Of a stretch of 64,000 nt of DNA, positions 11,475-22,149 are shown piece by piece. The DNA is taken from the NCBI RefSeq assembly GCF_014805685.1, contig NC_060890.1, forward strand, positions 28,336,500 through 28,400,499. The letters are read 5' to 3'. The stretch is from Silurus meridionalis (Eukaryota; Chordata; Actinopteri; Siluriformes; Siluridae). Below the pieces are notes generated by a model, which saw only the letters and a list, made by a program, of their open reading frames with translations, was not told the origin of the DNA and did not search any database. The position numbers were made by a program, and so were the translations under genes. Numbering within the stretch: position 1 is the first letter of the stretch; each line of letters starts with the position of its first letter.

Positions 11475-12494
11475 TATTATTTACATTACATTACATTACA
11501 TTACATTTGCGGCATTTAGCAGACGCCCTTATCCAGAGCGACGTACAAATGTGCTTTAAATCTCTAGTAGTGAATAAATCTACACTGGTACGCAAGAATA
11601 CAAACTCAATATAAATATAACTCGAATTCTACAAACTTGGAAAGTGCTAATTTAGGTATTTCAGGAAGAGGTAGGTCTTCAGTCGTCGCTTAAAGAAAAT
11701 CAGGGACTCTGCTGTACGGACATCTAGGGGAAGATCATTCCACCACCTTGGTGCCAGAACAGAGAAGAGCCTTGAATTGTACTTACCTCTCATTCTGAGA
11801 GAAGGTGGTACCAGTCGAGCAGTGCTGGAGGATCTCAGACAGCGTGGTGCAGTGCGAGATGTGATGAGGTCACTGAGGTAAGATGGTGCTGGTCCATTTT
11901 GGCCTTGTAGGCAAGCATCAGTGTTTTGAATCTGATACGTGCAGCTACTGGAAGCCAGTGAAGGAGCGCAGCAGTGGGGTGGTGTGGGAAAACTTGGGCT
12001 GATTGAACACAAGTAGTGCAGCTGCGTTTTGGATCATTTGCAGTGGACGAATAGCGTTCAGGGGAAGACCTGCCAGCAGAGAGTTGCAGTAGTCCAGTCT
12101 TGAAATGACAAGAGACTGAACAAGCAACTGGGCAGCCTGTATGGACAGAAATGGTCGAATCCTTCGGATGTTATAGAGAAGAAATCGACAAGAACGAGCA
12201 ACATTAGCGACATGTGGGAAAAAAGACAGTTCATTGTCCATAGTTACCCCAAGGTTACGAGCAGTGGCTGAAGGGGAGAGCAGAGAGTCATGAAGTGTTA
12301 TTTGTAGATCTTGACCTGGAGATGAATCACCTGGGATGACCAGCAGTTCTGTTTTGCTGGGGTTGAGTTTAAGTTGGTGAGCCCTCATCCATAAAGATAT
12401 GTCTGACAAGCATGCTGAGATCCGAGCGGAAGCTGTGGTATCTGATGGAGGGAAAGAAAAGATGAGTTGAGTGTCATCTGCATAGCAGTGATAA
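11475..12494 (-). mobile_element. CR1/L2-like LINE, second family, nested
   Basis: A 5'-truncated LINE inserted in L2-B. On the minus strand it begins just before the CYADDTQL catalytic block (about 12,490-12,465). It continues through MRAHQLKLNPSKTELLVIPG, VISRLDYCNSLLAGLP and RLVPPSL, to a frame ending LKTYLFLKYLN at 11,647. The 3' UTR has CGCTCTGGATAAGGGCG and TCTGCTAAATGCCGCAAATG and finishes with (TAATG)n. A frameshift near 11,950-12,010 separates the two coding blocks. A sister copy lies at 61,702-62,575. Confidence 0.88.
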
Positions 12495-12601
12495 GACTTT
12501 ATTTTATAGACCTTTATTTATAGACCCCCAGGGGCCCGACTTTATTTTATAGACCTTTATTTATAGACCCCCAGGGGCCCGACTCCGACCCCCAGGGGCC
12601 C
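12495..12601 (+). repeat. 43-bp tandem duplication inside L2 endonuclease
   Basis: A 43-bp unit (GACTTTATTTTATAGACC ... CCCCAGGGGCCC) occurs twice in a row (12,495-12,537 and 12,538-12,580). It is followed by a partial third copy, GACTCCGACCCCCAGGGGCC. It sits where the inserted LINE meets the resumed L2 (the RPPGPDSDFL region) and may reflect target-site processing. Confidence 0.85.
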
Positions 12602-13427
12602 GACTCTGATTTTCTTATAGAATTTGCAGATTTCATCACAAATTTAGCTACTTCTTTACACAAAGCATTAATTATTGCTGACTTTAATATTGATTTTGAT
12701 AATCAGTAAGAATTAGAGTTAGAATTAATCAGAATGTTATAGGAGCCACTCATAGTGGAGACACAGTCTTGATTTGTTATTAACATTTGGATTAAAAATA
12801 ATTAATTTAGTCATAACTCCACAGTCTGAAGTTATTTCAGATCATTATCTCATCTCTTTTAAAATCTGCATAAGTGATTGCATTAGTACCTTACCACATT
12901 ACTGTGTTAAACACATTTACGTCAACTACAGCAGCGCATTTTATCAATAATCTTCAGGAACTGTTGATATCAAATAGATCTTCGTCTGACCCCACAGAGC
13001 TCGACTGGGCCACTGAATATCTAGAATCAACGTTCCATTACACTCTAGATGATGGAGCTCCCCTTAAGACCAAAATGATCAGGGAGAAAAAAATCAGCAC
13101 AGTGGTATAATGATCATACGCACACCTAAAAACAGGCCACTCAGAAATTAGAACGTAAATGGCGTCAAAGAAAATTAAAAGTATTTCAAATAGCATGGAA
13201 GGAGAATCTCCTGAGTTCTAGAAAATCTCTTAGTGCTGCTGATTTCTCCTCCCTCATAGAAAATAACAAGCAGAATCCTAGATTTTTATTCTGTACTGCA
13301 GCAAAATGAACAGGAAAGAAAAGCACTGCACTCACATGCACACCATCAATAGGTAGTAATGATTTCATCAACTTTTTTAATAATTAAGTTGAAAACATCA
13401 GGCAAGAAATCCAGACGATTAAAATAA
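12602..13427 (+). mobile_element. L2-type LINE, endonuclease/RT part (L2-B, right)
   Basis: It continues the endonuclease (SDFLIEFADFITNLA, then DFNIDFDNQ) into the RT N-terminal region (ELDWATEYLEST, DDGAPLKTKMI). It ends abruptly at AAAATAAACC, where a telomere-type tract starts. The full L2 would continue with [11 protein letters not shown], so about half of the RT and all of the 3' part are missing. Confidence 0.85.
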
Positions 13428-13461
13428 ACCCTAACCCTAACCCTAACCCTAACCCTAACCC
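13426..13461 (+). repeat. interstitial telomeric tract (CCCTAA)n
   Basis: About six CCCTAA units in a row. It joins the broken end of L2-B to the interior of a 1.15-kb AGGGCCCGAGC repeat. The L2 base sequence at the break (ATAAACC) overlaps the telomeric word by microhomology. Confidence 0.95.
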
Positions 13462-14033
13462 CGATCGCATCGATGTGCCTATTGTGAATCTTGGACATAG
13501 CGCCACTAACAGGCGCCAGGAAGTGTGTCAGTCACAAAAGGTGGATTTTTTGACAGTTGCATGTGGTGAACCTTTAAATACTCCTCCTAGGATATTCATG
13601 CGATTGCCACCAAACGTAATCAACATGATGGCGAGACATTGTAGATGATAATTTGCAAAGTGATTTTTGTTATCTCGAACGCTGTTCTCATGGCAACGCG
13701 TCAAACTTACATTTTATTTCAGGCATATTTAAGGCTTTTGGCGTGCTTAGATTAACTTGAAATTTAACACATACATCACATTTGTCGGCTGTTAAGTGTG
13801 TCCAAAAATTGTCGGACAAGGGTGTGTCTCTTAAGTGGCCCACTAGCGCCCCCGTTTGTCTAAAATGTGAGGTTTCTTTTACTTACAGTCCCCAAATGGG
13901 TCAGTAACAACATAAAATAGTCCACTGATATTTACCCACTTGATGCACTTGCACACCGTGCATTGTTTTCTGGGGGGCACCGTATAGCGATACACAAATG
14001 TGCGAGGGCCCGCCATCGCTGCTTGCAGCTATA
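13462..14033 (+). repeat. AGGGCCCGAGC repeat, 3' half (dispersed copy)
   Basis: It matches the second half of tandem copy 1 (about 3247-3820), from GATCGCATCGATGTGCC to the end CTGCTTGCAGCTATATTTA. It lacks the 5' half, which is replaced by the telomeric tract. This shows that the 1.15-kb element is dispersed as well as tandem. Confidence 0.85.
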
Positions 14034-14106
14034 TTTATTTATTGGAGTCTTTTATCAGTAGATTTTTTCTTAGGTAAAGGAGCAGATCTGGAGGGATCAT
14101 GGATAT

Positions 14107-14588
14107 ACTCACGCACACACACACACACACACACAAAACTGTGTAACTGATCAGTACAACCCGAACTTAACACACACTCGTACTCACGTCACACATCCAT
14201 GTCTTCAGCACATTATTAAAACCTGTTTACATGCTGTTTTTGCACATTCTTTTTGACTGCTGCTAGTGCTCTTTTGCACAACATTTTGTTTACATTTTTG
14301 TTTAATTTCAATGTTCACTTTATTCTTTTACACACCACACTGTGGCGGTGCTATTTTGTGTTTTGTGTATTTGTCTTGCACTGTCTTGTGTTGTCTTTGC
14401 ACTGTTTGCACCAGGTTGCACACGATGCAGTTTATGTGGCGAGGACACTTACTAGTCCTTAACCCTGTACTTTCTGTGATTGTTGTTGTAACACCAAGGT
14501 TCAGGAGGAACGTTGTTTCATTTCACTGTGTACTGCGTCAGATATTTATAGTTAAAATGACAATAAAAGCTACTTGACGTGACTTGAT
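14107..14588 (+). mobile_element. Rex1-type LINE 3' UTR, nested in L2
   Basis: Same 3' UTR as the long Rex1 copy at 52,990-53,611: GTTTACATGCTGTTTTTGCA, TTTGCACCAGGTTGCAC and AAAATGACAATAAAAGC, ending in a CTTGA-type tail (ACTTGACGTGACTTGA). The flanks rejoin as CATGGATAT / TATCGAGTG, matching the uninterrupted CATGGATATAGAGTG L2 sequence at 32,510-32,530. The insertion is therefore precise. It is only a tail and has no coding part. Confidence 0.85.
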
Positions 14589-14841
14589 ATCGAGTGTTTG
14601 GTGAACTGGGATATTTGGATGCTGTCGTCTCCTCACTCTCACACGTTCACTCAGGTTTGTTGATGGTGGTGTGGTGGGTCATCTCTTATCCCAGAGATCC
14701 CTCATGTCTGTGTTTCCTTCTGCTTCTCCCTTTTAGTTCTGCTGCCAGAGTGAATCTTACCAGAGTCCAAACTGCACAGTGACATTAACTTTCATACAAC
14801 AATCAGGAGACTTAATAATCCATATCCTTCTCTTCCTGTCA

Positions 14842-14900
<59 letters not shown>

Positions 14901-15028
14901 TGAGTTAAAGATGCTCCTGAGGTTCCAGTGATCACTGTTCCTGCTCCTCTTTCCTCTGTGGATCTTCCCACTTCGTCCTGGTCTGAACAGTGTTCTCTTC
15001 GATTGGAGGCGAGTCTGTGCAGCTGGAG

Positions 15029-15096
15029 TTCCCCTTCGGGAACTTGAGCTGCGTCAAAACGCTTTGAGACGCAGCTTTACGTTCGTAACCTAAAGA
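15029..15096. mobile_element. DIRS-like terminal fragment
   Basis: TTCCCCTTCGGGAACTTGAG and the following CTGCGTCAAAACGCT match, with few changes, the reverse complement of the end of the DIRS element at 45,240-45,276. L2 3' UTR sequence flanks it (TGTGCAGCTGGAG before, CTCATCAACA after), so it is a ~68-bp insertion or excision remnant. It contains a CTGCGTC...GACGCAG hairpin. Confidence 0.6.
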
Positions 15097-15510
15097 CGAT
15101 GTTTCTCATCAACAGCTTGTGTGGTTCTATAAAGTTCCACCACAGTCTCCCCCGGCTTGTTCATCAGGGACAAACTTACACTTATAAAGAACATATTCAT
15201 TTTTATCACCACATTATCTGTGTGAATTTTTTCAGGCAAATCATTAAGAACAGGTTCATATTTACAATGGCGGCCTGACAAGTAGAATAACCACTTAGGG
15301 AAAGGGAAGTAAAGCTAAAATAAATACAAAACATTAAAAATACATACAGGTTAACAGTTACATAAATACATTTTAAAACAAAATTATGTAGCGAAGCAAC
15401 TGCATATGTCTGTGAACAAATATGATATAATATTTTTAAAGGATGAAAACAGTTTGAGACAATGTTCATTATTAAAAGCGCAAAACAAATAAACATGAAT
15501 TGAATTGAAC

Positions 15511-15738
15511 CTCTGATAATGAGGACCTACGAAAGATCTTTTGTAAGGCGAAGCATCACAGTGTTGTCTAAAAGTTTATGAGCTCTCATTATTCACTTCT
15601 GCTCGGTTTTGTATTTTACATGAAGCCGTTTTACCAACAAAACCTGGAATAAAATGTACAATAGAAATGTTATATTTGTTTTAACCATTTTGGTTTCTTT
15701 TTGTTATATTATTTTTTTGCTTTAATGTGAACTCAGGA

Positions 15739-15739
<1 letters not shown>
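15511..15739. other. AT-rich DNA, nothing recognised
   Basis: I see no gene, RNA or transposon end in this stretch. Confidence 0.5.

Positions 15740-15803
<64 letters not shown>
15740..15803. repeat. (CT)n(CA)n compound microsatellite
   Basis: CT run followed directly by an (AC)n run. A second (CA)n run follows at 15,900-15,927. The two bracket the CpG-rich block described next. Confidence 0.97.
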
Positions 15804-15804
<1 letters not shown>

Positions 15805-15805
<1 letters not shown>

Positions 15806-15900
15806 TTGCTACGTTCAGGCGCATGCGCGTTCGAGTAAATAACGTTTACAATACTGCATGCGCAGTGTGGACTCGAGCCGTAAATCAATATAACCGAGCG

Positions 15901-15931
<31 letters not shown>

Positions 15932-16058
15932 GGAGGAGAATATAAAGTTAGTTTTTGACACTGTATTTACTGACACTTTAAACCGGTTATTTAATTGTTT
16001 TCGTTTGAAGTTTGGACCGGAGACTGTGTGCGCGTGCATAACCGTCAATAATAACGCG
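15805..16058 (+). promoter_or_regulatory. CpG-rich promoter-like block with 5' splice donor
   Basis: This short block is rich in CpG within CpG-poor surroundings. It has a perfect palindrome GCGCATGCGC (15,819-15,828), a second related site CTGCATGCGCAG (15,854-15,865) and a TATAAAG at 15,941. The palindromes fit the binding motif of NRF-1, a common vertebrate promoter factor. The block ends with AACGCG|GTAAGACT, a good splice donor (GT at 16,059-16,060). I infer a promoter and non-coding first exon of a plus-strand gene. The nearest plus-strand coding exon with an acceptor is the CDC42EP4-like gene (acceptor AG at 23,709-23,710), which typically has its coding region in one exon after a non-coding one. 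No transcript evidence is available. Confidence 0.45.
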
Positions 16059-16092
16059 GTAAGACTCACTTTTATTTTTACCGATTTGCTGG

Positions 16093-16095
<3 letters not shown>

Positions 16096-16142
<47 letters not shown>

Positions 16143-16206
16143 CCATAAGGCAGTTTATTTTTTATTTTCAGAAGTTATCCAAATAGGTTACTTTACTTGC
16201 TTGATG

Positions 16207-16243
<37 letters not shown>
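16096..16243. repeat. (TG)n and (CT)n microsatellites
   Basis: A TG run at about 16,096-16,137 and a CT run at about 16,210-16,243, separated by ~70 bp of ordinary sequence. Confidence 0.95.
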
Positions 16244-16250
<7 letters not shown>

Positions 16251-16253
16251 ACT

Positions 16254-16515
16254 TGGTGCGGTGTGATGTGATGTTTGGTGTGATGTGTTGTGACTTGATG
16301 TGGTTTGGTGTGATATGACGTGGTGTGGTGTGACTTGGTGTGATGTGGTTTGGTTTGGTGTGACGTGGTGTGGTGTGGTCTGATGTGGTTTGGTGCGGTG
16401 TGACTTGGTGTGGTTTGGTGTGATGTGACGTGACGTGACGTGACGTGGTGCGGTGTGACGTGTTGTCATGTGGTTTGGTGTGACGTGGTGTGGAGTGACG
16501 TGGTGTGACGTCCTG
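16254..16515. repeat. degenerate GTGTGATGTGG minisatellite
   Basis: About 260 bp made of variants of TTGGTGTGACGTGGTGTGG and shorter forms (GTGACGTG, GGTTTGGTGTGA). The open frames across it on the minus strand (HTTPRHTKP-type repeats) are low-complexity artefacts. Confidence 0.85.
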
Positions 16516-16731
16516 AAGTACAGGAGGGGGAGAGAGGGGGGCTGCTGGAGGTGTTGATGGTCGAGTGGTGAGATGGTCTGGACGGGTGTGTGGTGTGAGA
16601 CCAGGAGTTTCAAATCTACAGTAAAACTCATTTAGGTCATCAGCTAGTTGTTGATTCCCTACCGAGTTGGAGGATGGTGTCTTCCAGCTTTTTAGAGTTT
16701 TGCTACTTTCATCTCTTTTGTCAGTGCGCAC
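16516..16731 (-). mobile_element. Rex-type LINE fragment, pre-RT region
   Basis: The minus-strand frame reads SNSVGNQQLADDLNEFYCRF followed by a Pro/Thr-rich linker. This block (LADDLNEFYCRFE) precedes the reverse transcriptase in fish Rex/CR1-type LINEs; compare [11 protein letters not shown] near 51,520 in the long Rex1 copy. It is cut at its downstream end by the minisatellite. Confidence 0.65.
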
Positions 16732-16755
16732 GTGTGCGTGCGTGTGTGTGTGCGT

Positions 16756-17705
16756 TAGGGCTGGGACGATTCACTAATCTGGCGATTCAATACATATTGC
16801 GATTCTGTAGCTATTGCGATTCATTGTTTAAATTGTGATTTTTGTTTGCTTAATAAAGATTAGACAATGGCAAATACTTGATCATACCCTTAAAAAAACT
16901 GTATATGAGTTATATTAACAAAAACAATGCATCACATCTTTCTGAATTTTTATTTCAGGAGCACATACATAGAGCATAAAGAACCTTCAACCATAAAACT
17001 TTCAAGTACCAAATACTTGAATATAATATTTAAATGTGCAACAAATAACTAAAAACAATACTCTCTAAAATAAAATAAAAGTGCTGTTTAAACTGTTCCA
17101 ATGTCCAACTCAGTCAAGGTGCTAATATCCTTCTCTCTCTTCCTCACCTCAGGTGAGAGCAGTGCAGCTGTTGCTCCAGAAAACGTTCAACCATGTCATA
17201 GGCACTATTCCAACTCGTTAAAACGTCTGTTATAAGTTTGTGCACAGGGAGCTCCAGTAACGTTTGTTGGAAATCCAGTGATGCGTCGTACTCGTCCGAG
17301 TAACTTCGCGACAGCGGGCAGCTTCAGTGCGCGCTGTGAGGTCAGATTATGAGTGTGCACGTAGCACTTAATATTGAGAGAGCCACTTAATTGGGCAGCG
17401 ATAACCATATTGGACGCATTGTCTGTGACTAAAGCAGGGTCTTTATCCGTTAAACAATTCTCAAAGCGTTTTTCTCCCATGCCTCTGCCATGGTTTTGCT
17501 TTCTCGCGCCAGCTTAAAACGGATACGACGTCATCTAATACAGACAACAACAAAATAAGCCCCGGAGAGGTGGTCTTCCCACCACCTCTCCGGAAAAGTA
17601 AAATAATTAAATATATATCGATTCTGAGGTAAACAAATCGATCTCAAAATCGTTTAAAAAAGAATCGTGATAGTTTGGTGAATTGATTTTTTTCTCCCAC
17701 CCCTA
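16756..17705 (-). mobile_element. hAT-type transposon remnant (hAT-1)
   Basis: Ends TAGGGCTGGGACGATTCA and (reverse complement) TAGGGGTGGGAGAAAAAAAT form a short imperfect inverted repeat typical of hAT elements. A transposase scrap lies inside. At 17,562-17,593 a perfect 13-bp hairpin (CCGGAGAGGTGGT, 6-bp loop) is present. The flanking 8-mers GTGTGCGT and GTCCCTAC do not match, so no target-site duplication is preserved. Confidence 0.75.
17205..17480 (-). pseudogene. hAT transposase fragment (ZBED-like)
   Basis: The frame contains LTDKDPALVTDNASNMVIAA and QLSGSLNIKCYVHTHNLTSQ, then RALKLPAVAKLLGRVRRIT. This matches the catalytic-core region of hAT transposases and their domesticated ZBED relatives (first Asp region D-N-A-x-N-M, then the C..H-x-L-N-L block, here CYVHTHNL). 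About 90 of the ~600 residues expected remain. It is not functional. Confidence 0.8.
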
Positions 17706-17859
17706 GTCCCTACTGTAATTGCTGCCGTTTAGACGCTCGGTGCAGACAGACGTCTGCTGGCGGAGTATCTCAGGAGAACACTTTTAGAAGAAACGGAAAG
17801 GAAGTCCAGCTGATATCTTTTTATCCCAAACCCACACCAACCACAGCATTCATGTAGAC

Positions 17860-18313
17860 CAGGGGTCACCAACGTGGTGCACCAGGTCGCCTGAAGGATC
17901 ACGAGTCGCCCGCGAGTCTTTTCTAAAAATATCTGTTTCCTACTTTGTTAAATGATTGTTGATCATTATTGTGAGAAATCATTAACATGATCAGTGTCTT
18001 CACATAGATCAGGGGTGTCAAACTCAGTGTCACATCCGACCCGATGTACAATTATATCAGTCCCACGAGATGATTTTATAAAGATCTATTATTATTGTTA
18101 TTAATGTCGCGGTGATATGAAGCGCTGATAACACAAACTACAGATCCCATAATGCATCGCTTCATCTGCCTTACCGAAAACTAGACTACCTGAGAACATT
18201 CCAGCTTCTGTTGATGTATTTAACCCTATTGTAGAGTTATTGTGAAACAGCGCCTCACAGTGGTGAAGAGAAAAGTTGACTCTGAGTAGATGTTTACTGA
18301 CATTGGCGGTAAA

Positions 18314-18370
<57 letters not shown>

Positions 18371-19097
18371 AATGGAGTATATGTGACTGTAATTAAGGAA
18401 TTGAATCTGAGACGGAACTACGAGACAAAACATCAGGAGAAGCTGAAGAACCTGAATGCAGAGCAGAAGATACAGAAAGTAGAAGAGTTAAAGAAGAATC
18501 TGACATTTCAGCAGATGTTTTTCACCAGAACAAAATCCCAAAGTGAAGCTGGTGTGAACACAGAGGAGAAATCAGAGTCTCATCAGCAGGTTATTTACCG
18601 AGGGAGAGTTTCTGAAGAGCTGCATGATGAAGCTGTGAGACGTCTGGTGTTCCACAGGAGATATTTTTATGGAGAGCAAAATATCAAAGTTATTTAAAGT
18701 TTAAGTTTATATTTTTTTAATGGCATAAGAGTGTATAATTTGGACAGGAGATATTTTTATGGAGAGCAAAAGATTTAAAGTTTAAGTTTATTTATTCTGG
18801 AATAATATTCCTGTCTGTATTTATTTATATTTATGTTCAAAAAAACATTGTTTAATGTGTTTAATAAATGTTTATCCTGTTCGGCCCGTGACCTAAAGTG
18901 TGCTTTAAGTTTTGGCCCCTGTGCAGTTAAGTTTGATCCTGAGAGAGATAAATATCATTAATTATTAATAATAACATATAATTTAAGGTAAATTGAGCAA
19001 ATGTGTTATTTCAGAAGTTTGTATCAAACTGGTAGCCCTTCACATTATTCAGTACCCAAGAAGTAGCTCTCAGTGTCAAAAAGGTTGGTGACCCCTG
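17860..19097 (+). mobile_element. hAT transposon with 8-bp target duplication (hAT-2)
   Basis: Terminal repeats CAGGGGTCACCAAC and GTTGGTGACCCCTG are exact reverse complements. They are flanked by ATGTAGAC (17,852-17,859) and ATGTAGAG (19,098-19,105), an 8-bp target duplication with one change. Length 1238 bp. Inside are a second hAT-like start (CAGGGGTGTCAAACTCA, 18,011), a (GT)n microsatellite at 18,318-18,367 and a transposase fragment. It is non-autonomous. Confidence 0.93.
18368..18697 (+). pseudogene. hAT transposase N-terminal fragment
   Basis: The frame contains LNLRRNYETKHQEKLKNLNA, then EELKKNLTFQQMFFTRTKSQ. This resembles the region just after the BED zinc finger in hAT transposases of the GTF2IRD2/ZBED type (NL-RHYETKH). 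The initiation region is replaced by the GT microsatellite, so there is no genuine start. About 110 residues survive and end at TAA. Confidence 0.65.
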
Positions 19098-19101
19098 ATG
19101 T

Positions 19102-19376
<275 letters not shown>

Positions 19377-19499
19377 GGATGATCCTGGCACTGCTTAGAC
19401 ACACAGAGTGTATAGATTGTGGGTGTGGCCTTAACTTGTTTCCACTTACTCTTTCTCTCTTTCTGTGAATGGACAGACACACACACACACACACACACA

Positions 19500-20450
19500 G
19501 TGATTCCTGATTTCTTATTTTTTTGTATGTTTGTCACACTTTAATCAGATCATCAAATAATTTAAATATTAGTAAAAAATAACACAAGTAAACACAACAT
19601 GCCGTTTTTAAATTAAGGTTTTTATTATTGAGGGAAAACAAAATCCCATCTCTGTGTGAAAGAACTGCAAGCCTCACTTGCCTCAGTGAAGGTCAGTGTT
19701 CATGACTCCACCATGAGAAAGAGACGGCAAAAATGCTCCAAGACGAAAACTGCTGCTGAGCAAAAAGTATATAAAGGTTCGTCTCAGTTTTGCCAGAAAA
19801 CATCTTGATGATCCCCAAGACTTTTGGGAAAATACTCTGTGGACTGACAAGACAAAAGTTGAACTTTTTGGAAGGTGTGTGTTCCATAAAGTCTGGTGTA
19901 AAAGTAACAGCGCATTTTAGAAAAAGAACATCATACCAACAATAAAATATGGTGGTGGTAGTGTGATGGTCTGGGGCTGTTCAGGACCTGGAAGACTTGC
20001 TGTGATAAATGGAACCATGAATTCTGCTATTTACCAGTATATCCTGAAGGAGAATGTCCTGCCATCTGCTGTGAATGGCTGACGAAAAACAAAATGAAGA
20101 CTTTGGAGTGGCCTAGTCAAAGTCCTGACTTAAATCTTATTGAGATGCTGTGGCATGACCGTAAAAAGGCGGTTAATATTCGAAAACCCTCCAATGTGGC
20201 TGAATTACAACAATTCTGTATAGATGAGTGACCAAGATCCCTCCACTGCGCAGAAACAGACTCACAAACACAAACACTTGATTGTAGTTGTTGCTGCTAA
20301 GGGTGGCCCAAGCAGTTTTAGGTTTAGGGGCAAACACTTTTTCACACAGGGTCTTGTAGTTTTGGATTTTGTTTTCCCTCAATATTAAAAAATCCATGTT
20401 GTGTTCACTTGTGTTCTCTTTTACTAATAATGAAATTAGTTTGATCTGAA
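19500..20450 (+). mobile_element. Tc1-like transposon remnant in unit 1
   Basis: Inverted ends share ATTAGTAAAAAATAACACAAG and TTATTGAGGGAAAACAAAAT with their reverse complements near 20,360-20,440. The transposase between (plus strand) keeps LDDPQDFWENTLWTDKTKVE, IKYGGGSVMVWGC and a decayed SPDLNLIE block (20,122-20,145). The segment with the second catalytic Asp is deleted near 20,080, and several stops are present. Inactive. Confidence 0.85.
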
Positions 20451-20938
20451 ACACACACACACACACAGTTTTGAGGCCTGAATAGAGTGTGTGTAGTGAC
20501 TCAGACATTGTGTGTACTTGTTAGAGTTCTATTCATTCTGTTTCCCTATTGTCATAGCAATAATGTTTCTTTCTCTCACACTCTCACACACACACACACA
20601 CCCTATGTAGGCTCTGTCCATGATAATGCTTGTCACATGATTTAATTAGGAGAATATATTAAAAGAGAGCCTCTGATTGGTCAGTATTTAAAAGTAGGCT
20701 GTATTAACTAACCTTTGATCTCTGACATTTAACCCCTTAACATTTATTCTCTAACCTTAAACAATCGTTTATTCTCTGTCTGTATGAGTCCATTATTTGT
20801 TTATTCCTCTTTTCCATTTCATCCATTTTCTTTCTCTTATTACTTTTTATTCTTGATCTGATTTTTTTCTTTGTGTTCTATTTGTTATGGTGGGGCCCTT
20901 CAGTAATGCCCCAACATAATGCAGTAATGCTTGCTCTT

Positions 20939-20969
<31 letters not shown>

Positions 20970-21084
20970 CTTCTCTCTTTCCCTCTTTATTCTCTCACTG
21001 AAACACAGTACTACTACTCTGGTGTATGATTTTCACTGGTCAGTTCCTTTGACCCCGCCTCCATTCACTGGTCAACGCTCACCC

Positions 21085-21545
21085 CAACCGCCCGGACTCT
21101 CTCTGCGGCCCTTTACAGCCCGAACTCCCTCTGCTGCCCTCTTAGTCCCCAAACCCCACTCTGCTGCCCACACACCCCAAACCCCTCTCTGCTGCTCATA
21201 CACCCCAGACCCCGCCGCTTCCTACTTAGTCAGGACCCCCTCTGCTGCTCACACTGCTCAGAACCCCTCTGCTGTTCCGTCAGTTCCGAACCCACTCTGA
21301 TACCCACACAGCCCCAAACCCATATAGTCCTGAACCCTTTCTTCTGCCCACACATCTTCGAACCCCCTCTGCTGCCCCTACTCAGCCCCAAACCCGCTCT
21401 GGTGCCCACACAGCCCCCAACCCACTTTGCTGCTCACTCAGTCCCATATCACCTCTGCTGCCTCTACACATTCCCGAATCCCCTCTGCTGCCCCTATACA
21501 ACCCTAACCCTAACCCTACACAGACTTAAACTCCCTCTGTTGCCC
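21085..21545. repeat. CCCTCTGCTGCC minisatellite, array 1
   Basis: Imperfect tandem units of about 25-30 bp built around CCCCCTCTGCTGCCCACAC and CAGTCCCGAACC. The proline/leucine/cysteine-rich frames across it change between units and have no start context, so I do not call a gene. A sister array lies at 23,030-23,475. Confidence 0.88.
21500..21519 (+). repeat. interstitial telomeric tract, in minisatellite
   Basis: ACCCTAACCCTAACCCTA inside the minisatellite, interrupting the CTCTGCTGCCCCTA unit. About three telomeric units. Confidence 0.9.
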
Positions 21546-21660
21546 CTACACACTTCCGAAGTGTGTGAGGATGATCCTGGCATTGCTGAGCATCACAGAC
21601 TGTATAGATTGTGGGTGTGGCCTTAACTTTCCACTTACCCACTCTCTCTTTCTTTGAATG

Positions 21661-21709
<49 letters not shown>

Positions 21710-22149
21710 ACTTAGCAATAGTGCACATTCTTATTTATTCCCCTTCTGTCTGTCTGTCTGTCTCTCTCTCTCACACGCACGCACACGCACAGTTTTGAGG
21801 CCTGAATAGAGTGTGTGTAGTGACTCAAACATTGTGTGTTCTATTCATTCTGTGTTTCCCTATTGTCATAGCATCAATGTTTCTTTCTTTCTCTCACACA
21901 CACACACACCCCTTATGTAGGCTCTGTCCATGATAATGCATGTCACATGATTTAATCAGAAGCATATATTGAGAGAGCCTCTGATTGGTCAGTATTTAAA
22001 AGTTGGCTGGGTTCACTAACCTTTAACTTTTGACCTTTACCCCCCAAAACTTATTCTCTAACCCTCAACAGTCGTTTATTCTCTGTCTGTATGAGTCCAT
22101 TATTTGTTTATTCCTCTCTTCCATTTCATACATTTTCTTTCTCTTATTA

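Larger units (their letters stand above)
14034..15510 (+). mobile_element. L2 3' UTR, with nested insertions
   Basis: It matches the reverse complement of the 3' UTR of the minus-strand L2 at 31,846-32,580. Shared words include GTGTTTGGTGAACTGG, TCTCTTATCCCAGAGATCCC, TGAGGTTCCAGTGATCAC, and a (CT)n tract at 14,850-14,897 equivalent to the (GA)n at 32,252-32,282. It ends AAATAAACATGAATTGAATT. It is interrupted by a Rex1 tail (14,107-14,588), a DIRS-like end (15,029-15,096), and ~225 bp of unassigned DNA at about 15,225-15,450. Confidence 0.8.
19375..21547. repeat. segmental duplication, unit 1
   Basis: This unit shares, in the same order, several blocks with 21,565-23,475: GATGATCCTGGCA; GGTGTGGCCTTAACTT; TTTTGAGGCCTGAATAGAG; TGTAGGCTCTGTCCATGATA; TTATTCTTGATCTGATTTT; TCTGGTGTATGATT; and the CCCTCTGCTGCC minisatellite. 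It carries a Tc1-like insertion at 19,500-20,450 that unit 2 lacks. Confidence 0.85.

Noticed and set aside
16168..16631. His/Thr/Pro-rich open frames of 147-187 residues
   Set aside because: They follow a GTGTGACGTGG minisatellite. Only the N-terminal part of one frame (16,516-16,731) is a real LINE fragment.
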